Below, in pieces: positions 1 through 13,267 of a stretch of DNA of 64,000 bases. The stretch is from Paragorgia papillata (lineage: Eukaryota > Cnidaria > Anthozoa > Scleralcyonacea > Coralliidae). Both the position numbers and the translations under genes were made by a program. The stretch lies in assembly GCA_035771165.1 (NCBI GenBank), contig JAWNZC010000314.1, forward strand, positions 1 through 64,000, read 5' to 3'. How positions within the stretch are numbered: the stretch's first letter is position 1; every line of letters starts with the position of its first letter. The notes below the pieces were generated by a model, which saw only the letters and a program-made list of their open reading frames with translations, did not search any database and was not told the DNA's origin.

Positions 1-1638
1 TCCCAGGTTTTGCCTCTGATTGGCCAGAATAAGAATATTCTAGTTCTAAGAAGTTTAGTCATTGGATTAACGCTACTATTGGTCCTATCATTCAATATTA
101 TATCTTAGACGAGAAATATGTCCAGTCAGGGAGTCATGATTTGTACCACTTTACCAGTTGAATTTATCGTAGAATTACCCACCACAGCGGGGTATTCGAG
201 TTCGTGTAACGACGCGTGAATGTCACGCAGGATTCACGAAGCTGTCAACAATGTCGGAGCTTTGGGCGAGATAAGAATACGTTTCGCCCGAACACTCAGA
301 TGTTGACAAGAAGATTGTTAGGTTACTCTAGAAAATAAGGATATATAGGGAATACAAAGAAAGCAACAAACAATGCTTCCAGAAGCCTTGAGACGACAAA
401 CAGAATGGAAAAAGACAATGAAAAGATCTGACCAAAGGATAGAGTCTAAGCTAACTTTATTAACATTAGTTTAAGCGTTTTTTTTTTTTGTTGGAAAGAT
501 TAATGATATTCGATATAAAATAGTAGACCTATTCGCTCGTGGGAATTCTGATGAACTATTACCCGGCGTCGGGAAGATATAACTCTTACCGTCGGGGTAA
601 TATTACATCGAATTTCCCTCGCTCCCAGGTCTATAAAAAAAATGATAATAGACCACTAAAACCATTTAATAGAGCTCGACAAGGGCATTCAAATGAATGG
701 GCGAACCGACCTAAATTCAAGAAAGTCGTATCTTAAAATGTTTTGTCCTCACGCATTCGTCGTACCCAGACCCACACGCTCCCCTCTCGCGGAGGCTCTG
801 GGAAAACCCTGGAGCTCTGCGTCGGCTCCGCGACGCAGTGGTGGACTTCAGAGACGTAAGGAACATTCCAAACCAATCCAAACTCCTCGTGTCCCAAGAC
901 TCATTGTAACTGCTTGCCATTTTCCGCCTTCATTTCCTTTTACAAATCTGGTTTAAAATCTCATGTAAATCGTATCGTATATCCATAGATCAATGTTTAG
1001 TGTTGTAAACGAAGCTACGCGAGAGAAATGACGGGCCAATCTAGTTCAGTGTTGAAGATAGAACATAAATATGCCATAACAGCCATCGTTCGCGGAGTCG
1101 AAGAACATCGTAGAGCTGTATTGCCAAGCGAATTTTGGAACATAATTTATCAACGGTTCAGATCCCTAGGGAACAACATACAGGAGCGAGCGCAAGTCTG
1201 GGGAAGAAGATTGTTGTTTTGTTCATCTCACAGCTGGTCGAAACTTACTGTAAGAATATGGGAATTCAGGATCGAAAGGCTGTTGTTATGTGAGAGCCGA
1301 TCGTATTAGGCGCAAGAGTTTAGTAATCACGATAGATAGGCATAATAATTTGATAATACGCATATTTTTATATTTTCCGAATTCAAATGTGGTGTATTCC
1401 TGTTATTTGATTTGTCAAATAAATATTTGAGTGTATTTGAAAGAACGGGAGTAGTTGTGAAATTCTTAATGATTTTTGTTGAATGATGTTTGAATTTATT
1501 TTTCATTGTTTCCTAAAGCCAATCAGAAACGCTCATCATTTACTAAGGGTTTCCCAGAGCCACTAGCATTAGCGCGGGTGTCTGGTAGGAGAATGGTCCT
1601 CAACGTTCAAAGACGTTTTCCAAATTCAAGATCGGAAT
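1..1638. other. Intronic sequence without a recognisable gene; small foldbacks
   Basis: Presumed OGDH intron 9. No conserved peptide was found in six frames. A short foldback lies at 540-622, with arms sharing gggaa-ttc-gatg and tattacc and a centre cggcg; a diverged single arm of the same sequence recurs at 48407-48437. A ~50-bp block near 765-820 (with gaggctctgggaaaaccc) is repeated in inverse orientation at 1540-1590, so this may be a broken inverted-repeat element. Confidence 0.5.
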
Positions 1639-2670
1639 CTCGTACCGCAGGGTCCTCACCATCCCGCTCCACCCCTGCCCCTCGTCCCACCGCGTTGCGA
1701 AAGAGAACCTTGGTTGTTGGCTGGGTCACGTGCCCCCTAAAAATTTGGGTTTTTTTTAATTAACGATTTCAAAAATACTCAGGGAGGAGTGAAAAAGGCA
1801 CAATTACAAGTTTTCACCCACCTTTTGTTTATTTAACAAATAAATATATTAGCTGTTAAGAATGAAACCAACAAAAAACAAACGTACATCAGTGTGTTTA
1901 TAACTATATACCGTGCTTTTCTTTCTTCTGTGGGTGTGCGTTATGTCAAAGAATCATATCGAATACCGAAAGGTAAAGGAAACCCACGGACGGCCCCGAA
2001 TGAAGATATGGCAATCGTCTAGTAAATGCAAAACCGTCGATACTCGTGTCGAACTAGCAACTTTGACAATTGGTCCCAGTGTTGGTGATGTTGAAGTCCC
2101 CTAAAAATTATGTACAGCAAGGCACAAGTTTGAACTCGCTTTATTCGGGCCCGATAATGTTTTTAACCCGCCAAAGACTCTCCCCTCGCGACGAATCTGC
2201 TCTTCCCTCGTTTTAATCTGCAGGCCCATGTGAAGAGAGCCAAACCGCTTTCTCTCGCACTAAAATGCATTGACATTTCAGCCTCTGCCGCCCGATAACT
2301 CGCAGCGAAAAGTACTAAAAAGAAGCGAATTTCGGCAAAGATTGCAACTACATCAAGCCCGATTGCCGTCCCTTTCACTCGCATTTGTCATCAACAGAAA
2401 CTTCGGGTGAATAACAGTTTCTTGAATCGCAGCATTTTCATTCTTTTTATTAAACTTTATAGTTCGCGACTAAATGGCTAAATCTAATATCAGATTTTAG
2501 AATACGAGTATTAAAACTGGACTGTTGTGATTGTAGCATTGATTGTGCAGCTTACTAAAGCTTACTACCCCTCCCCTGATATAAAATTCGTTTAGGCGGC
2601 ACGTGACCAGCAACCAGGGTCTTTTCGTAGCGTGGTGGGCGGGGAGCGAAGATAAGACCCTGGGTACGAG
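1639..2670. mobile_element. Diverged foldback element (GTACCCAGGGTC-type arms)
   Basis: A left arm at 1639-1740 (ctcgtaccgcagggtcctc, later ggctgggtcacgtgcc) has its reverse complement at 2590-2670 (ggcacgtgaccagcaacc, later gaccctgggtacgag). The arms are about 90 bp and imperfect, and the middle has no coding potential. No exact target duplication was read. Interpreted as an old non-autonomous DNA transposon. Confidence 0.55.
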
Positions 2671-3030
2671 GTTGATTCAAGATGTTTACCGCGCCGAAGA
2701 ATGAGTCAAATACGAGATGCATGCACAGTACATGCCAAATATCGTTTTGGTTACAGAAGTGTTAAGGTTACAGAAAACTCCGAACCTACCTCTCTACCAT
2801 TTTCATCGCCTCGGTAGAACTGTTCAGCTTTTGTTTTTCCTTGAACAACGGGATCAACGGCTACACAAAATAAATAACATTCAAATAAATTCTGAAAACA
2901 TGTATTTTAATAACAGTGCAATATGCTTCGATGGAATACAAAGTCTATCCTATATGCAACCAATGGATCCTACAATAATTCGCCTTTTCTAAGACAGGCG
3001 TGTTTTGGCCAGTAAACTCTACATGTACAT

Positions 3031-3577
3031 ATACCTGGAAGGCTGACTTCCAGTCAATCATTGGATAAAAATGAAGGCAAATTTTTGGAGGTCAGTTTCA
3101 GGCCCTCTACCAGGCCACTTAAAGGATGTCAGCTTCAGTGTTCTACGGCTTGAAGATAAAACTTCACGAAAAATAGAACTTTAGTAGTAACAACAAGTTT
3201 AGTTTAATACTTCAAGCATTTCGAAAGCTTTAAGGAAGGTAGTTTGAAGAAACGAGTTGCGAGACCTGACTCAATATAGCCAAAAATCTGATTTAGAAAC
3301 CGTCAGTTCAAGAACACGAAAACGGACACAATATTTTGCCCACTTGAAGCGTGTTTTCGACAGTCTAAATGTGGCAGCTATACCATGTAAAAGCACTTGT
3401 TCTTTTCCATATCCGGTGTAAAAACAGAAATTCGGCTGTTTTAGTGGTGGTTCTTGGCTGTTATAGGTTTTCGTAAACAAAATTTGCCGTATATAGCCGC
3501 GTAAGGGCCGGGAACTGATATCCACAAATGCCTATTTTTTGCCTCGCTTTTTAATTGCCAGTCAGCCTTCCAGGTAT
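3031..3577. mobile_element. TIR element, 547 bp
   Basis: Perfect 17-bp terminal inverted repeats: atacctggaaggctgac at the left and its reverse complement at 3561-3577. Flanks allow a TATA or TA duplication, which is ambiguous. The interior has no conserved ORF. It ends about 30 bp before the 20-bp minisatellite array. Confidence 0.6.
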
Positions 3578-3607
3578 ATTCAAGGCTTAAAGCACTCGCG
3601 CGAGTGT

Positions 3608-6600
3608 TTTATCCACGAGTTCACTAACTCATCCACGAGTTCACTAACTTATCCACGAGTTCACTAACTCATCCACGAGTTCAACAACGCCACCATGCAC
3701 GAGTTCACTAACGCATCCACGAGTTCACTAACTCATCCACGAGTTCACTAACTCATCCACGAGTTCACTAACGCATCCACGAGTTCACTAACTCATTCAC
3801 GAGTTCACTAACTCATCCACGAGTTCACTAACTCATCCACGAGTTCACTAACGCATCCCCGAGTTTACTAACTCATCCACGAGTTCACTTACTCATCCAC
3901 GAGTTCACTAACTCATCCACGAGTTCACTAACTCATCCACGAGTTCACTAACTCATCCACGAGTTCACTAACTCATCCACGAATTCACTAACGCATCCAC
4001 GAGTTCACTAACTCATCCACGAGTTCACTAACTCATCCACTAGTTCACTAACTCATCCACGAGTTCACTAACTCATCCACGAGTTCACTAACTCACCCAC
4101 GAGTTCACTAACTCATCCACGAGTTCACTAACTCATCCACGAGTTCACTAACTCATCCACGAGTTCACTAACTCATCCACGAGTTCACTAACTCATCCCA
4201 CGAGTTCACTAACTCATCCACGAGTTCACTAACTCATCCACGAGTTCACTAACTCATTCCACGAGTTCACTAACGCATCCACGAGTCAATAACTCATCCA
4301 CGATTTCACTAACTCATCCACGAGTTTCACTAACTCATCCATGAGTTCACTAACTCATCCACGAGTTCACTAACTCACCCACGGAGTTCACTAACTCATC
4401 CACGAGTTCACTAACTCATCCACGAGTTCACTAACTCATCCACGAGTTCACTAACTCATCCACGAGTTCACTAACTCATCCACGAGTTCACTAACTCATC
4501 CACGCGTTCACTAACTCATCCACGAGTTCACTAACTCATCCACGAGTTCACTAACGCATCCACGAGTTCAATAACTCATCCACTAGTTCACTAACTCATC
4601 CACGAGTTCACTAACTCATCCATGAGTTCACTAACTCATCCACGAGTTCACTAACTCACCCACGAGTTTCACTAACTCATCCACGAGTTCACTAACTCAT
4701 CCACGAGATCACTAACTCATCCACGAGTTCACTAACTCATCCACGAGTTCACTAACTCATCCACGAGATCACTAACTCATCCACGAGTTCACTAACTCAT
4801 CCACGAGTTCACTAACTCATCCACGAGTTCACTAACTCCATCCACGAGTTCACTAACTCATCCACGAGTTCACTAACTCATCCACGAGTTCACTAACTCA
4901 TCCACGAGTTCACTAACGCATCCACGAGTTTACTAACTCATCCCACGAGTTCACTAACTCATCCACGAGTTCACTAACTCATCCACGAGTTCACTAACTC
5001 ATCCACGAGTTCACTAACGCATCCACGAGTTCACTAACTCATCCACGAATTCACTAACGCATCCACGAGTTCACTGTTCACTAACTCATCCACGAGTTCA
5101 CTAACTCATCTACGAGTTCACTAACGCATCCACGAGTTCACTAACTCGATCCACGAGTTCACTAACTCATCCATGAGTTCACTAACTCATCCACGAGTTC
5201 ACTAACTCATCCACGAGTTCACTAACTCATCCACGAGTTCACTAACTCATCCACGAGTTCACTAACTCATCCACGAGTTTCACTAACTCATCCACGAGTT
5301 CACTAACTCATCCATGAGTTCACTAACTCATCTACGAGTTCACTAACTCATCCACGAGTTCACTAACTCATATCCATGAGTTCACTAACTCATCCATGAG
5401 TTCACTAACTCATCCATGAGTTCACTAACTCATCTACGAGTTCACTAACTCAACCCACGAGTTCACTAACTCAATCCACGAGTTCACTAACTCATCCATG
5501 AGTTCACTAACTCATCTACGAGTTCACTAACGCATCCACGAGTTCACATAACTCATCCACACGAATTCACTAACGCATCCACGAGTTCACTAACTCATCC
5601 ACGAGTTCACTAACTCATCCATGAGTTCACTAACTCATCCACGAGTTTCACTAACTCACCCACGAGTTCACGAGTTCACTAACTCATCCACGAGTTTCAC
5701 TAACTCATCCACGAGTTCACTAACCTCATCCACGAGTTCACTAACTCATCCACGAGTTCACTAACTCATCCACGAGTTCACTAACTCACCCACGAGTTCA
5801 CTAACATCATCCACGAGTTCACTAACTCATCCTCGAGTTCACTAACTCATCCACGAGTTCACTAACTCATCCACGAGTTCACTAACTCATCCACGAGTTC
5901 ACTAACTCATCCCACGAGTTCACTAACTCATCCACGAGTTCACTAACTCATCCACGAGTTCACTAACTCATCCATGAGTTCACTAACTCATCTACGAGTT
6001 CACTAACGCATCCACGAGTTCACTAACTCATCCACGAGTTCACTAACTTATCCACGAGTTCACTAACTCATCCACGAGTTCAACAACGCATCCATGCACG
6101 AGTTCACTAACGCATCCACGAGTTCACTAACTCATCCACGAGTTCACTAACGCATCCACGAGTTCACTAACTCATTCACGAGTTCACTAACTCATCCACG
6201 AGTTCACTAACTCATCCACGAGTTCACTAACGCATCCACGAGTTTACTAACTCATCCACGAGTTCACTAACTCATCCACGAGTTCACTAACTCATCCACG
6301 AGTTCACTAACTCATCCACGAGTTCACTAACGCATCCACGAGTTCACTAACTCATCCACGAATTCACTAACGCATCCACGAGTTCACTAACTCATCCACG
6401 AGTTCACTAACTCATCCATGAGTTCACTAACTCATCCACGAGTTCACTAACTCACCCACGAGTTCACTAACTCATCCACGAGTTCACTAACTCATCCACG
6501 AGTTCACTAACTCATCCACGAGTTCACTAACTCATCCACGAGTTCACTAACTCATCCACGAGTTCACTAACTCATCCACGAGTTCACTAACTCATCCACG

Positions 6601-8862
6601 AGTTCACTAACTCATCCATGAGTTCACTAACTCATCTACGAGTTCACTAACGCATCCACGAGTTCACTAACTCATCCACGAGTTCACTAACTCATCCACG
6701 AGTTCACTAACTCATCCACGAGTTCACTAACGCATCCACGAGTTCACTAACTCATCCACGAGTTCACTAACTCATCCACGAGTTCACTAACTCATCCACG
6801 AGTTCACTAACGCATCCACGAGTTTTACTAACTCATCCACGAGTTCACTAACTCATCCACGAGTTCACTAACTCATCCACGAGTTCACTAACTCATCCAC
6901 GAGTTCACTAACGCATCCACGAGTTCACTAACTCATCCACGAATTCACTAACGCATCCACGAGTTCACTAACTCATCCACGAGTTCACTAACTCATCCAC
7001 GAGTTCACTAACTCATCCACGAGTTCACTAACTCATCCACGAGTTCACTAACTCATCCACGAGTTCACTAACTCATCCACGAGTTCACTAACTCATCCAC
7101 GAGTTCACTAACTCATCCACGAGTTCACTAACTCATCCACGAGTTCACTAACTCATCCACGAGTTCACTAACTCACCCACGAGTTCACTAACTCATCCAC
7201 GAGTTCACTAACTCATCCACGAGTTCACTAACTCATCCATGAGTTCACTAACTCATCTACGAGTTCACTAACGCATCCACGAGTTTCACTAACTCATCCA
7301 CGAGTTCACTAACTTATCCACGAGTTCACTAACTCATCCACGAGTTCAACAACGCATCCATGCACGAGTTCACTAACGCATCCACGAGTTCACTAACTCA
7401 TCCACGAGTTCACTAACGCATCCACGAGTTTCACTAACTCATTCACGAGTTCACTAACTCATCCACGAGTTCACTAACTCATCCACGAGTTCACTAACGC
7501 ATCCACGAGTTTACTAACTCATCCACGAGTTCACTAACTCATCCACGAGTTCACTAACTCATCCACGAGTTCACTAACTCATCCACGAGTTCACTAACGC
7601 ATCCACGAGTTCACTAACTCATCCACGAATTCACTAACGCATCCACGAGTTTCACTAACTCATCCACGAGTTCACTAACTCATCCATGAGTTCACTAACT
7701 CATCCACGAGTTCACTAAACTCACCCACGAGTTCACTAACTCATCCACGAGTTCACTAACTCATCCACGAGTTCACTAACTCATCCACGAGTTCACTAAC
7801 TCATCCACGAGTTCACTAACTCATCCACGAGTTCACTAACTCATCCACGAGTTCACTAACTCATCCATGAGTTCACTAACTCATCTACGAGTTCACTAAC
7901 GCATCCACGAGTTCACTAACTCATCCACGAGTTCACTAACTCATCCACGAGTTCACTAACTCATCCACGAGTTCACTAACGCATCCACGAGTTCACTAAC
8001 TCATCCACGAGTTCACTAACTCATCCACGAGTTCACTAACTCATCCACGAGTTCACTAACGCATCCACGAGTTTCACTAACTCATCCACGAGTTCACTAA
8101 CTCATCCACGAGTTCACTAACTCATCCACGAGTTCACTAACTCATCCACGAGTTCACTAACGCATCCACGAGTTCACTAACTCATCCACGAATTCACTAA
8201 CGCATCCACGAGTTCACTAAGTCATCCACGAGTTCACTAACTCATCCACGAGTTCACTAACTCATCCATGAGTTCACTAACTCATCCACGAGTTCACTAA
8301 CTCACCCACGAGTTCACTAACTCATCCACGAGTTCACTAACTCATCCACGAGTTCACTAACTCATCCACGAGTTCACTAACTCATCCACGAGTTCACTAA
8401 CTCATCCACGAGTTCACTAACTCATCCACGAGTTCACTAACTCATCCACGAGTTCACTAACTCATCCATGAGTTCACTAACTCATCTACGAGTTCACTAA
8501 CGCATCCACGAGTTCACTAACTCATCCACGAGTTCACTAACTCATCCATGAGTTCACTAACTCATCCACGAGTTTCAGTAACTCATCCACGAGTTCACTA
8601 ACTCATCCACGAGTTCACTAACTCATCCACGAGTTCACTAACTCATCCACGAGTTCACTAACTCATCCACGAGTTCACTAACTCATCCATGAGTTCACTA
8701 AATCATCTACGAGTTCACTAACTCATCCACGAGTTCACTAACTCATCCATGAGTTCACTAACTCATCCATGAGTTCACTAACTCATCCATGAGTTCACTA
8801 ACTCATCTACGAGTTCACTAACTCACCCACGAGTTCACTAACTCATCCACGAGTTCACTAAC
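3608..8862. repeat. 20-bp minisatellite, ~260 copies (5.3 kb)
   Basis: Tandem repeat of ccacgagttcactaactcat with scattered point variants (acgcat, atgagt, gaattc, tctacg) and 1-2 bp indels. Each unit holds the hairpin gagtt-cact-aactc. Stops in all frames exclude coding. Variant positions repeat at about 1.26 kb in the right half: caacaacgca at 6081 and 7347, and gaattcactaacgc near 6360 and 7626 and near 6930 and 8190, so the array has a higher-order structure. Confidence 0.98.
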
Positions 8863-9055
8863 AACGAACGAGATACTAAATACTGCTTGAGGCGAAGCCG
8901 AGTGATGTAATTAATTTCGAGTTCCTTGTAAATCCCCGATAAAACACGAACAAAGAGTGCTTTAAACATTTTAATATTCAATTTGAGTACACTGGATATG
9001 AAATTTAACGCTTGCAAAATGAGTGACACTCTGATCATTCACAAGGTATCTTTGC

Positions 9056-9552
9056 TTAAAGGGCATATGACTCGAAAATTAAGTTTGTCTTATTGAAAAG
9101 AACATTTAAAGTGATAAAATAACATGTTTTGCAGTTTTTGGTTTCCTTGCTTCGTTTTTGAGATATTCCAGCTTGTTTGATATGCAAATGATACAACTTT
9201 TTACGTCACATGTGCATAATGAGTTATCAGAAAAGGTTACATATCTTTGTTATTATGAAAACATGGGCTTAACTCAAAGGAAGCATGTGCGTGTTTCTAC
9301 TTACAACACCAAACATGTAGAATTCCAAGTGATTTCGTTTCACAATAGCAAAGATATGTAACCTTCTCTCGGTAACTCATAATACTCATTATGCACGTGT
9401 GACGTAAAAAGTTGTGTCATTTGCATATCAAACAAACTGGAATATCTCAAAAACGAAGCGAGGAAACCAAAAACTGCAAAAGATGTTATTTTATCATTTT
9501 AAATGTTCTTTTCAATAAGACAAACTTAATTTTCGAGTCATATGCCCTTTAA
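9056..9552. mobile_element. Palindromic MITE, TTAA target (family A)
   Basis: Near-perfect inverted repeat over most of its length. Outer sequence TTAA-AGGGCATATGACTCG at the left and its complement ending in TTAA at 9549-9552. Arms contain gatatgcaaatgatac, ttacgtcacatgtg and cataatgagt. A TTAA duplication with AGGG termini suggests a Kolobok- or piggyBac-type non-autonomous element. No ORF. Confidence 0.75.
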
Positions 9553-10319
9553 ACTTCTTCGCTTAAGAACGAGTTTCCTATAGAAGCATCTAAAATATTA
9601 GTTTAACCTCAAGAAATTGTAATACTCCAAGCTGTTTATATCTTTTGTATCCCTCAGTGTCGCTTCCCAATTTCAAAAATTTAGCCCGTGCTTTATTATT
9701 CATGTGTTATTAAATTTACTGCACGATTAATGAATTAAGGAAGAGCGTTGCCATGACATAACACGGTATCACGTGGTGCAAATTATCCAATCAGAACTCA
9801 TAAAATAGATCAGTGTTGGAAAATTGAATATTAAATAGAGTTAACTGGTTTTGGCGGGAAAATGTTTGAAGCTTAAAGTTTATGTAAATCAAGAGGAATC
9901 TGTATCACATATACAGACACTCATTAAACATGGATTTTCTTTGTGTTTTCCTCATGAATTATTAATGAGTTATATATATATATATTATTTGATAATTATT
10001 TGATAATTTCAAATATATATACAAAATGGTGATGAGGGTCAACACAAGTAAAGGTTATATAAAAAAGGTTTGTTGTGTGACAACAAAAAGAAAATAACTA
10101 ATAAAAAACCACGTCTTTAAAACATTTTTCGCACAAACTTTTCACTTCAATAAGCTCTTCAGGTGCTAATACAATAATGATTAAAGAGTGGTATGTTATT
10201 TATATACTAGTAATATTATATTACAAAGTCCTACGTCAATGGATTCTAATGCTAATTAGTGCTATTTCTAAATATTACTATAGTATTGTTTACGCCCACT
10301 ATTTACAAAAACAACTTGT
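9553..10319. other. AT-rich intronic DNA with repeat fragments
   Basis: No gene seen. At 9930-9972 it holds a reverse-orientation fragment of the dispersed repeat also found at 36416 and 58801 (shared tttgtgttttcctcatgaat). A short TA microsatellite sits at 9971-9986. Confidence 0.5.
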
Positions 10320-10860
10320 CACACAACAACTTTATATACAACCTTATTATATATACAGAACTCACGATCAAGCTCTCGGCAACGCCCTCCGTGGCTCAAT
10401 GGTCAGAGCATTACACTAGAATCGCAAGGTCGTGGGTTGAATTCCTGCCGGAAGGCCTGTGTAGTTGCATTTTTTCGCAACTGGTCCCGGTTTGGTCTTA
10501 AAATGTAATATATTGTACACTCGAATTTTCGTTAACCCAAAATCCTTAGAACATGCTATGTAATCGAGTGAAATGCCCAATATCACTTATAATATACCCA
10601 ATTCTCTCCTGGCATTACTACCTTATTATATATACAGAACTCGCGATCAAGCTCTCGGCAACGCCCTCCGTGGCTCAATGGTCAGAGCATTGCACTAGAA
10701 TCGCAAGGTCGTGGGTTGAATTCCTGCCGGAAGGCCTGTGTAGTTGCATTTTTCGCAACTGGTCCCGGTTTGGTCTTAAAATGTATATATTGTACACTCG
10801 AATTTTCGTTAACCCAAAATCCTTAGAACTTTATATATATATATATATATATATTTGAAA
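10320..10860 (+). repeat. Two tandem tRNA-like repeat units (~279 bp each)
   Basis: Two copies of the unit also found at 31.74-33.15 kb. tRNA-like cores lie at 10385-10456 and 10664-10735, spaced 279 bp. Each has an A-box-like tggctcaatgg and a B-box-like gggttgaattcc, where the B box carries a C-to-G change relative to the 32-kb copies. The linker contains gcaactggtcccggtttgg. A TA microsatellite ends the block. See the 32-kb array for the cloverleaf. Confidence 0.8.
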
Positions 10861-10934
10861 TTATCAAATAAAATCACTTGAAACTAATCTTGCGTATGTG
10901 TGCCTCCCATAACACTAATCATACAACGTTTCAA

Positions 10935-11165
10935 GCGATTTTCAAAGATATAAAATTTTTTGTAAACGTCATTATGCACGTGTTACGTCAAGGGGTTAAA
11001 TTTCCATATAGAACAAATCTTAATATCTCAAGAACGAAGTGAGATATGCAAGAATTCTAAACGCCAATCTTTAACATTGCAAAGATTACTTTCAAATAAG
11101 AGAGTTTTGTTTAGAACTGAATTTTTCATTTCATAGGCACTTTATGACGTCTTATGCATCTTAAC
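10935..11165. repeat. Half-copy related to TTAA palindromic MITEs
   Basis: Contains cattatgcacgtgttacgtca, atatctcaagaacgaagtga and taagagagttttg, all shared with the palindromic elements at 9.06, 11.99, 20.66 and 61.78 kb, but only one arm is present. It ends ggcactttatga, a decayed terminus. Confidence 0.55.
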
Positions 11166-11399
11166 GCCAACGAATAGACACATTTTCACTTCACAGACAC
11201 TTTAAAACAAGGTGTCAGTGATTTGCGCGTTTATTACCTTCAAGATGAGATGGATTAGCAACAACGGCTAATTTAATCGTTTTGTTTGTGACATTGTTTA
11301 AGACGTTCGTGAAACATTCCCAAATGGTACTTTCACATCACCAGAACCCTAGAACAAAATACAAATTACGTAATTATGATGATAACAAACTTTAATCCT

Positions 11400-11884
11400 A
11401 ATTATAAAACGCAAGCAGGATTACTTTAGGTCAGCCGAACTGTGGAACACTCTTCCACATCATCTGAAAACCTGTGAAACAGTTTCTTTATTTAAGTCTA
11501 GTCTTCATAAAATGTACCGCACTAAATTAGCTACCTACATCCCTCCTGGATGCACTTAATAAGTTGTAACTTTGTCTCAAAATTATGCCTTAGTTCACTA
11601 GTTTAAGTCTTAAATTAGTTGCGTATTAAGTTATAGATATGTTTCTTTATAATGTTCACATTATTATTTTTTCTTATATAATTAAGGGGTTGGGTGTCAA
11701 TTGGGACGTGAGTCCTGTTCCTTTCTCCTGTCACATTCAGTGTTTTTTTGTTGTTTTTTTGCTGGGGTTTTTTTTGGTTTTTTTTTGCTTGTATCTTGTT
11801 AGTTATTTGTATTTATCATTGTAATAATTTATTGTATAATTGTATAATACTGTGACAAACTCATTAAATAAATAAATAAAAAAC
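11400..11884 (+). pseudogene. Non-LTR retrotransposon 3' end (RT C-terminus)
   Basis: Translation of 11409-11560 gives DYFRSAELWNTLPHHLKTCE followed by TVSLFKSSLHKMYR and a stop at tgcacttaa. The SAELWN-LPHHLK...FKS pattern is typical of the extreme C-terminus of CR1/L2-like reverse transcriptase ORFs. A 3' UTR follows and ends in a short (AAAT)n tail at 11865-11880, as expected for a 5'-truncated LINE copy. No endonuclease or catalytic motifs are present. Confidence 0.7.
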
Positions 11885-11985
11885 AACATAAAAAGATAGG
11901 ATGTATGTGAATGTTTGAAAGGAAAGATGACAAATGGGATGCACAGGTGGCGTGTCCTGTTAGCGTGTTGCCTCTCACCATAGTT

Positions 11986-12455
11986 AAAGGGCAATAGCAC
12001 TAAAAATTAAGTTTGGCTAATTTGAAAGAACTCATAAAATTGTAATAGAACATCTTTTACAACTTTTTCGTATCTCTCTTTCGTTTTCAAGATATTTCAA
12101 TTTGTTTGATATGTAAATGAGATGGTCTCTGACGTCAGGTGTGGGGTAAAATATTTTCACATGTAGCAAAACCAGTTATATCTCTAAGTTTGTTCAGCGA
12201 AATCATTTGAAACTGTGCACAAAAAAACTCCTTGCGACGCTGAAACATTTCATGTTAGATATGAAAGTGATTTTGCTCTGTAATGAAAATATTTTACCCC
12301 ACTCCTGACGTCAGAGACCATCTCATTTACATATCAAACAAATTGAAATATCTTGAAAACGCAGAAAGATACGAAAAAGTTGTAAAGGATCTTCTATTAC
12401 AATTTCATGAGTTCTTTCAAATTAGACAAACTTAATTTTAAATGCCAATCCCCTT
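11986..12455. mobile_element. Palindromic MITE, TTAA type (family B, copy 1)
   Basis: Starts TTAA-AGGGCAATAGC and ends in a decayed complement (gccaatccccttaga). Both arms carry aagtttg-ctaatttgaaag, tttgatatgtaaatgagatg and ctctgacgtcag, so the element folds over about 450 bp. About 90% similar by eye to the copy at 20.66 kb. Confidence 0.75.
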
Positions 12456-12829
12456 AGAACATATACATGGTTTGGAAGCTCTATTGTCTTTCAACATGAA
12501 GCATGGTCATGAACTGACAATGGAGTTCCTTATATGGAAGTAAATTATATGGACACGTGACGATGAAGCACAACAACACGTGACGATGAAGCAACTCACT
12601 AATTAAACCTGATCGTTTGCTATTGGATGACTGCTTCATTATACAGAAAATACAATAGCGTGACATTGCACAAATTTCCATAAACTTGAACAAAAACATA
12701 GAACACTCACTTTGGAACGAGTTTTCCAAACCATGTATGTGTTCTATTATCTATGCTCTCACCAAAAAGTTAAGTGAGTTGAGTGAAATCGATTTTTGTT
12801 TCGGAAAAGGTTGCTTTTATAATCGTTGC
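12456..12829. other. Intronic DNA, no gene seen
   Basis: Contains an inverted pair around a short spacer: tacatggtttggaagctc at 12465 and its diverged complement gagttttccaaaccatgta at 12719. This marks a further foldback of about 270 bp without coding potential. Confidence 0.5.
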
Positions 12830-13147
12830 CAGTGATGGATCCAGTTTGATCTGGTAGGAGGGGGGGGGGGGGGGGGTGTGCTGAGAGCGAAGTGAGATCA
12901 GGCCTGTGGCGTGCGGCGCGACCGAGGGTGGAGCGCCGCTGAGGGAGCTGCGGGAGGGGTCTGGGAAACACAGCCCCCGGCAGGGGTTAGGGGAGCGAAG
13001 CCGGCCAGAACATTTTTTTTATACCTATTAAAACCTATGAATCATATGATAGCTAATATATGAATCATATATCTATGAATCATATGATACCTAATACCTT
13101 AGTCCTTGGCCAAGGCCAGGGCGCAACCCCCTGTAAATCCATCACTG
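12830..13147. mobile_element. hAT-type MITE, 318 bp, 8-bp TSD atcgttgc
   Basis: Exact 8-bp target duplication atcgttgc at 12822-12829 and 13148-13155. Termini CAGTGATGGAT at the left and complementary ATCCATCACTG at the right fit hAT elements. The interior holds an 18-G run and a GC-rich block (12880-13010), then AT-rich repeats of atcatatg. No ORF. Confidence 0.85.
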
Positions 13148-13267
13148 ATCGTTGCAGACGTTCAGTTTTTAGGTGTGGCTTTTAAAACTGCACTAGCGGA
13201 TGTCAAACCCCGAAAGCATGCACTAGGCATATTTATCCAAATATAACAGCTGCATTTCAGACGATAC

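Noticed and set aside
1028..1309. 93-aa open frame
   Set aside because: No recognisable domain, no splice context, and it lies in a repeat-rich intron.
3608..8862. CRISPR-like array of short repeats
   Set aside because: Units are contiguous with no unique spacers, and the context is an animal intron; it is a minisatellite.
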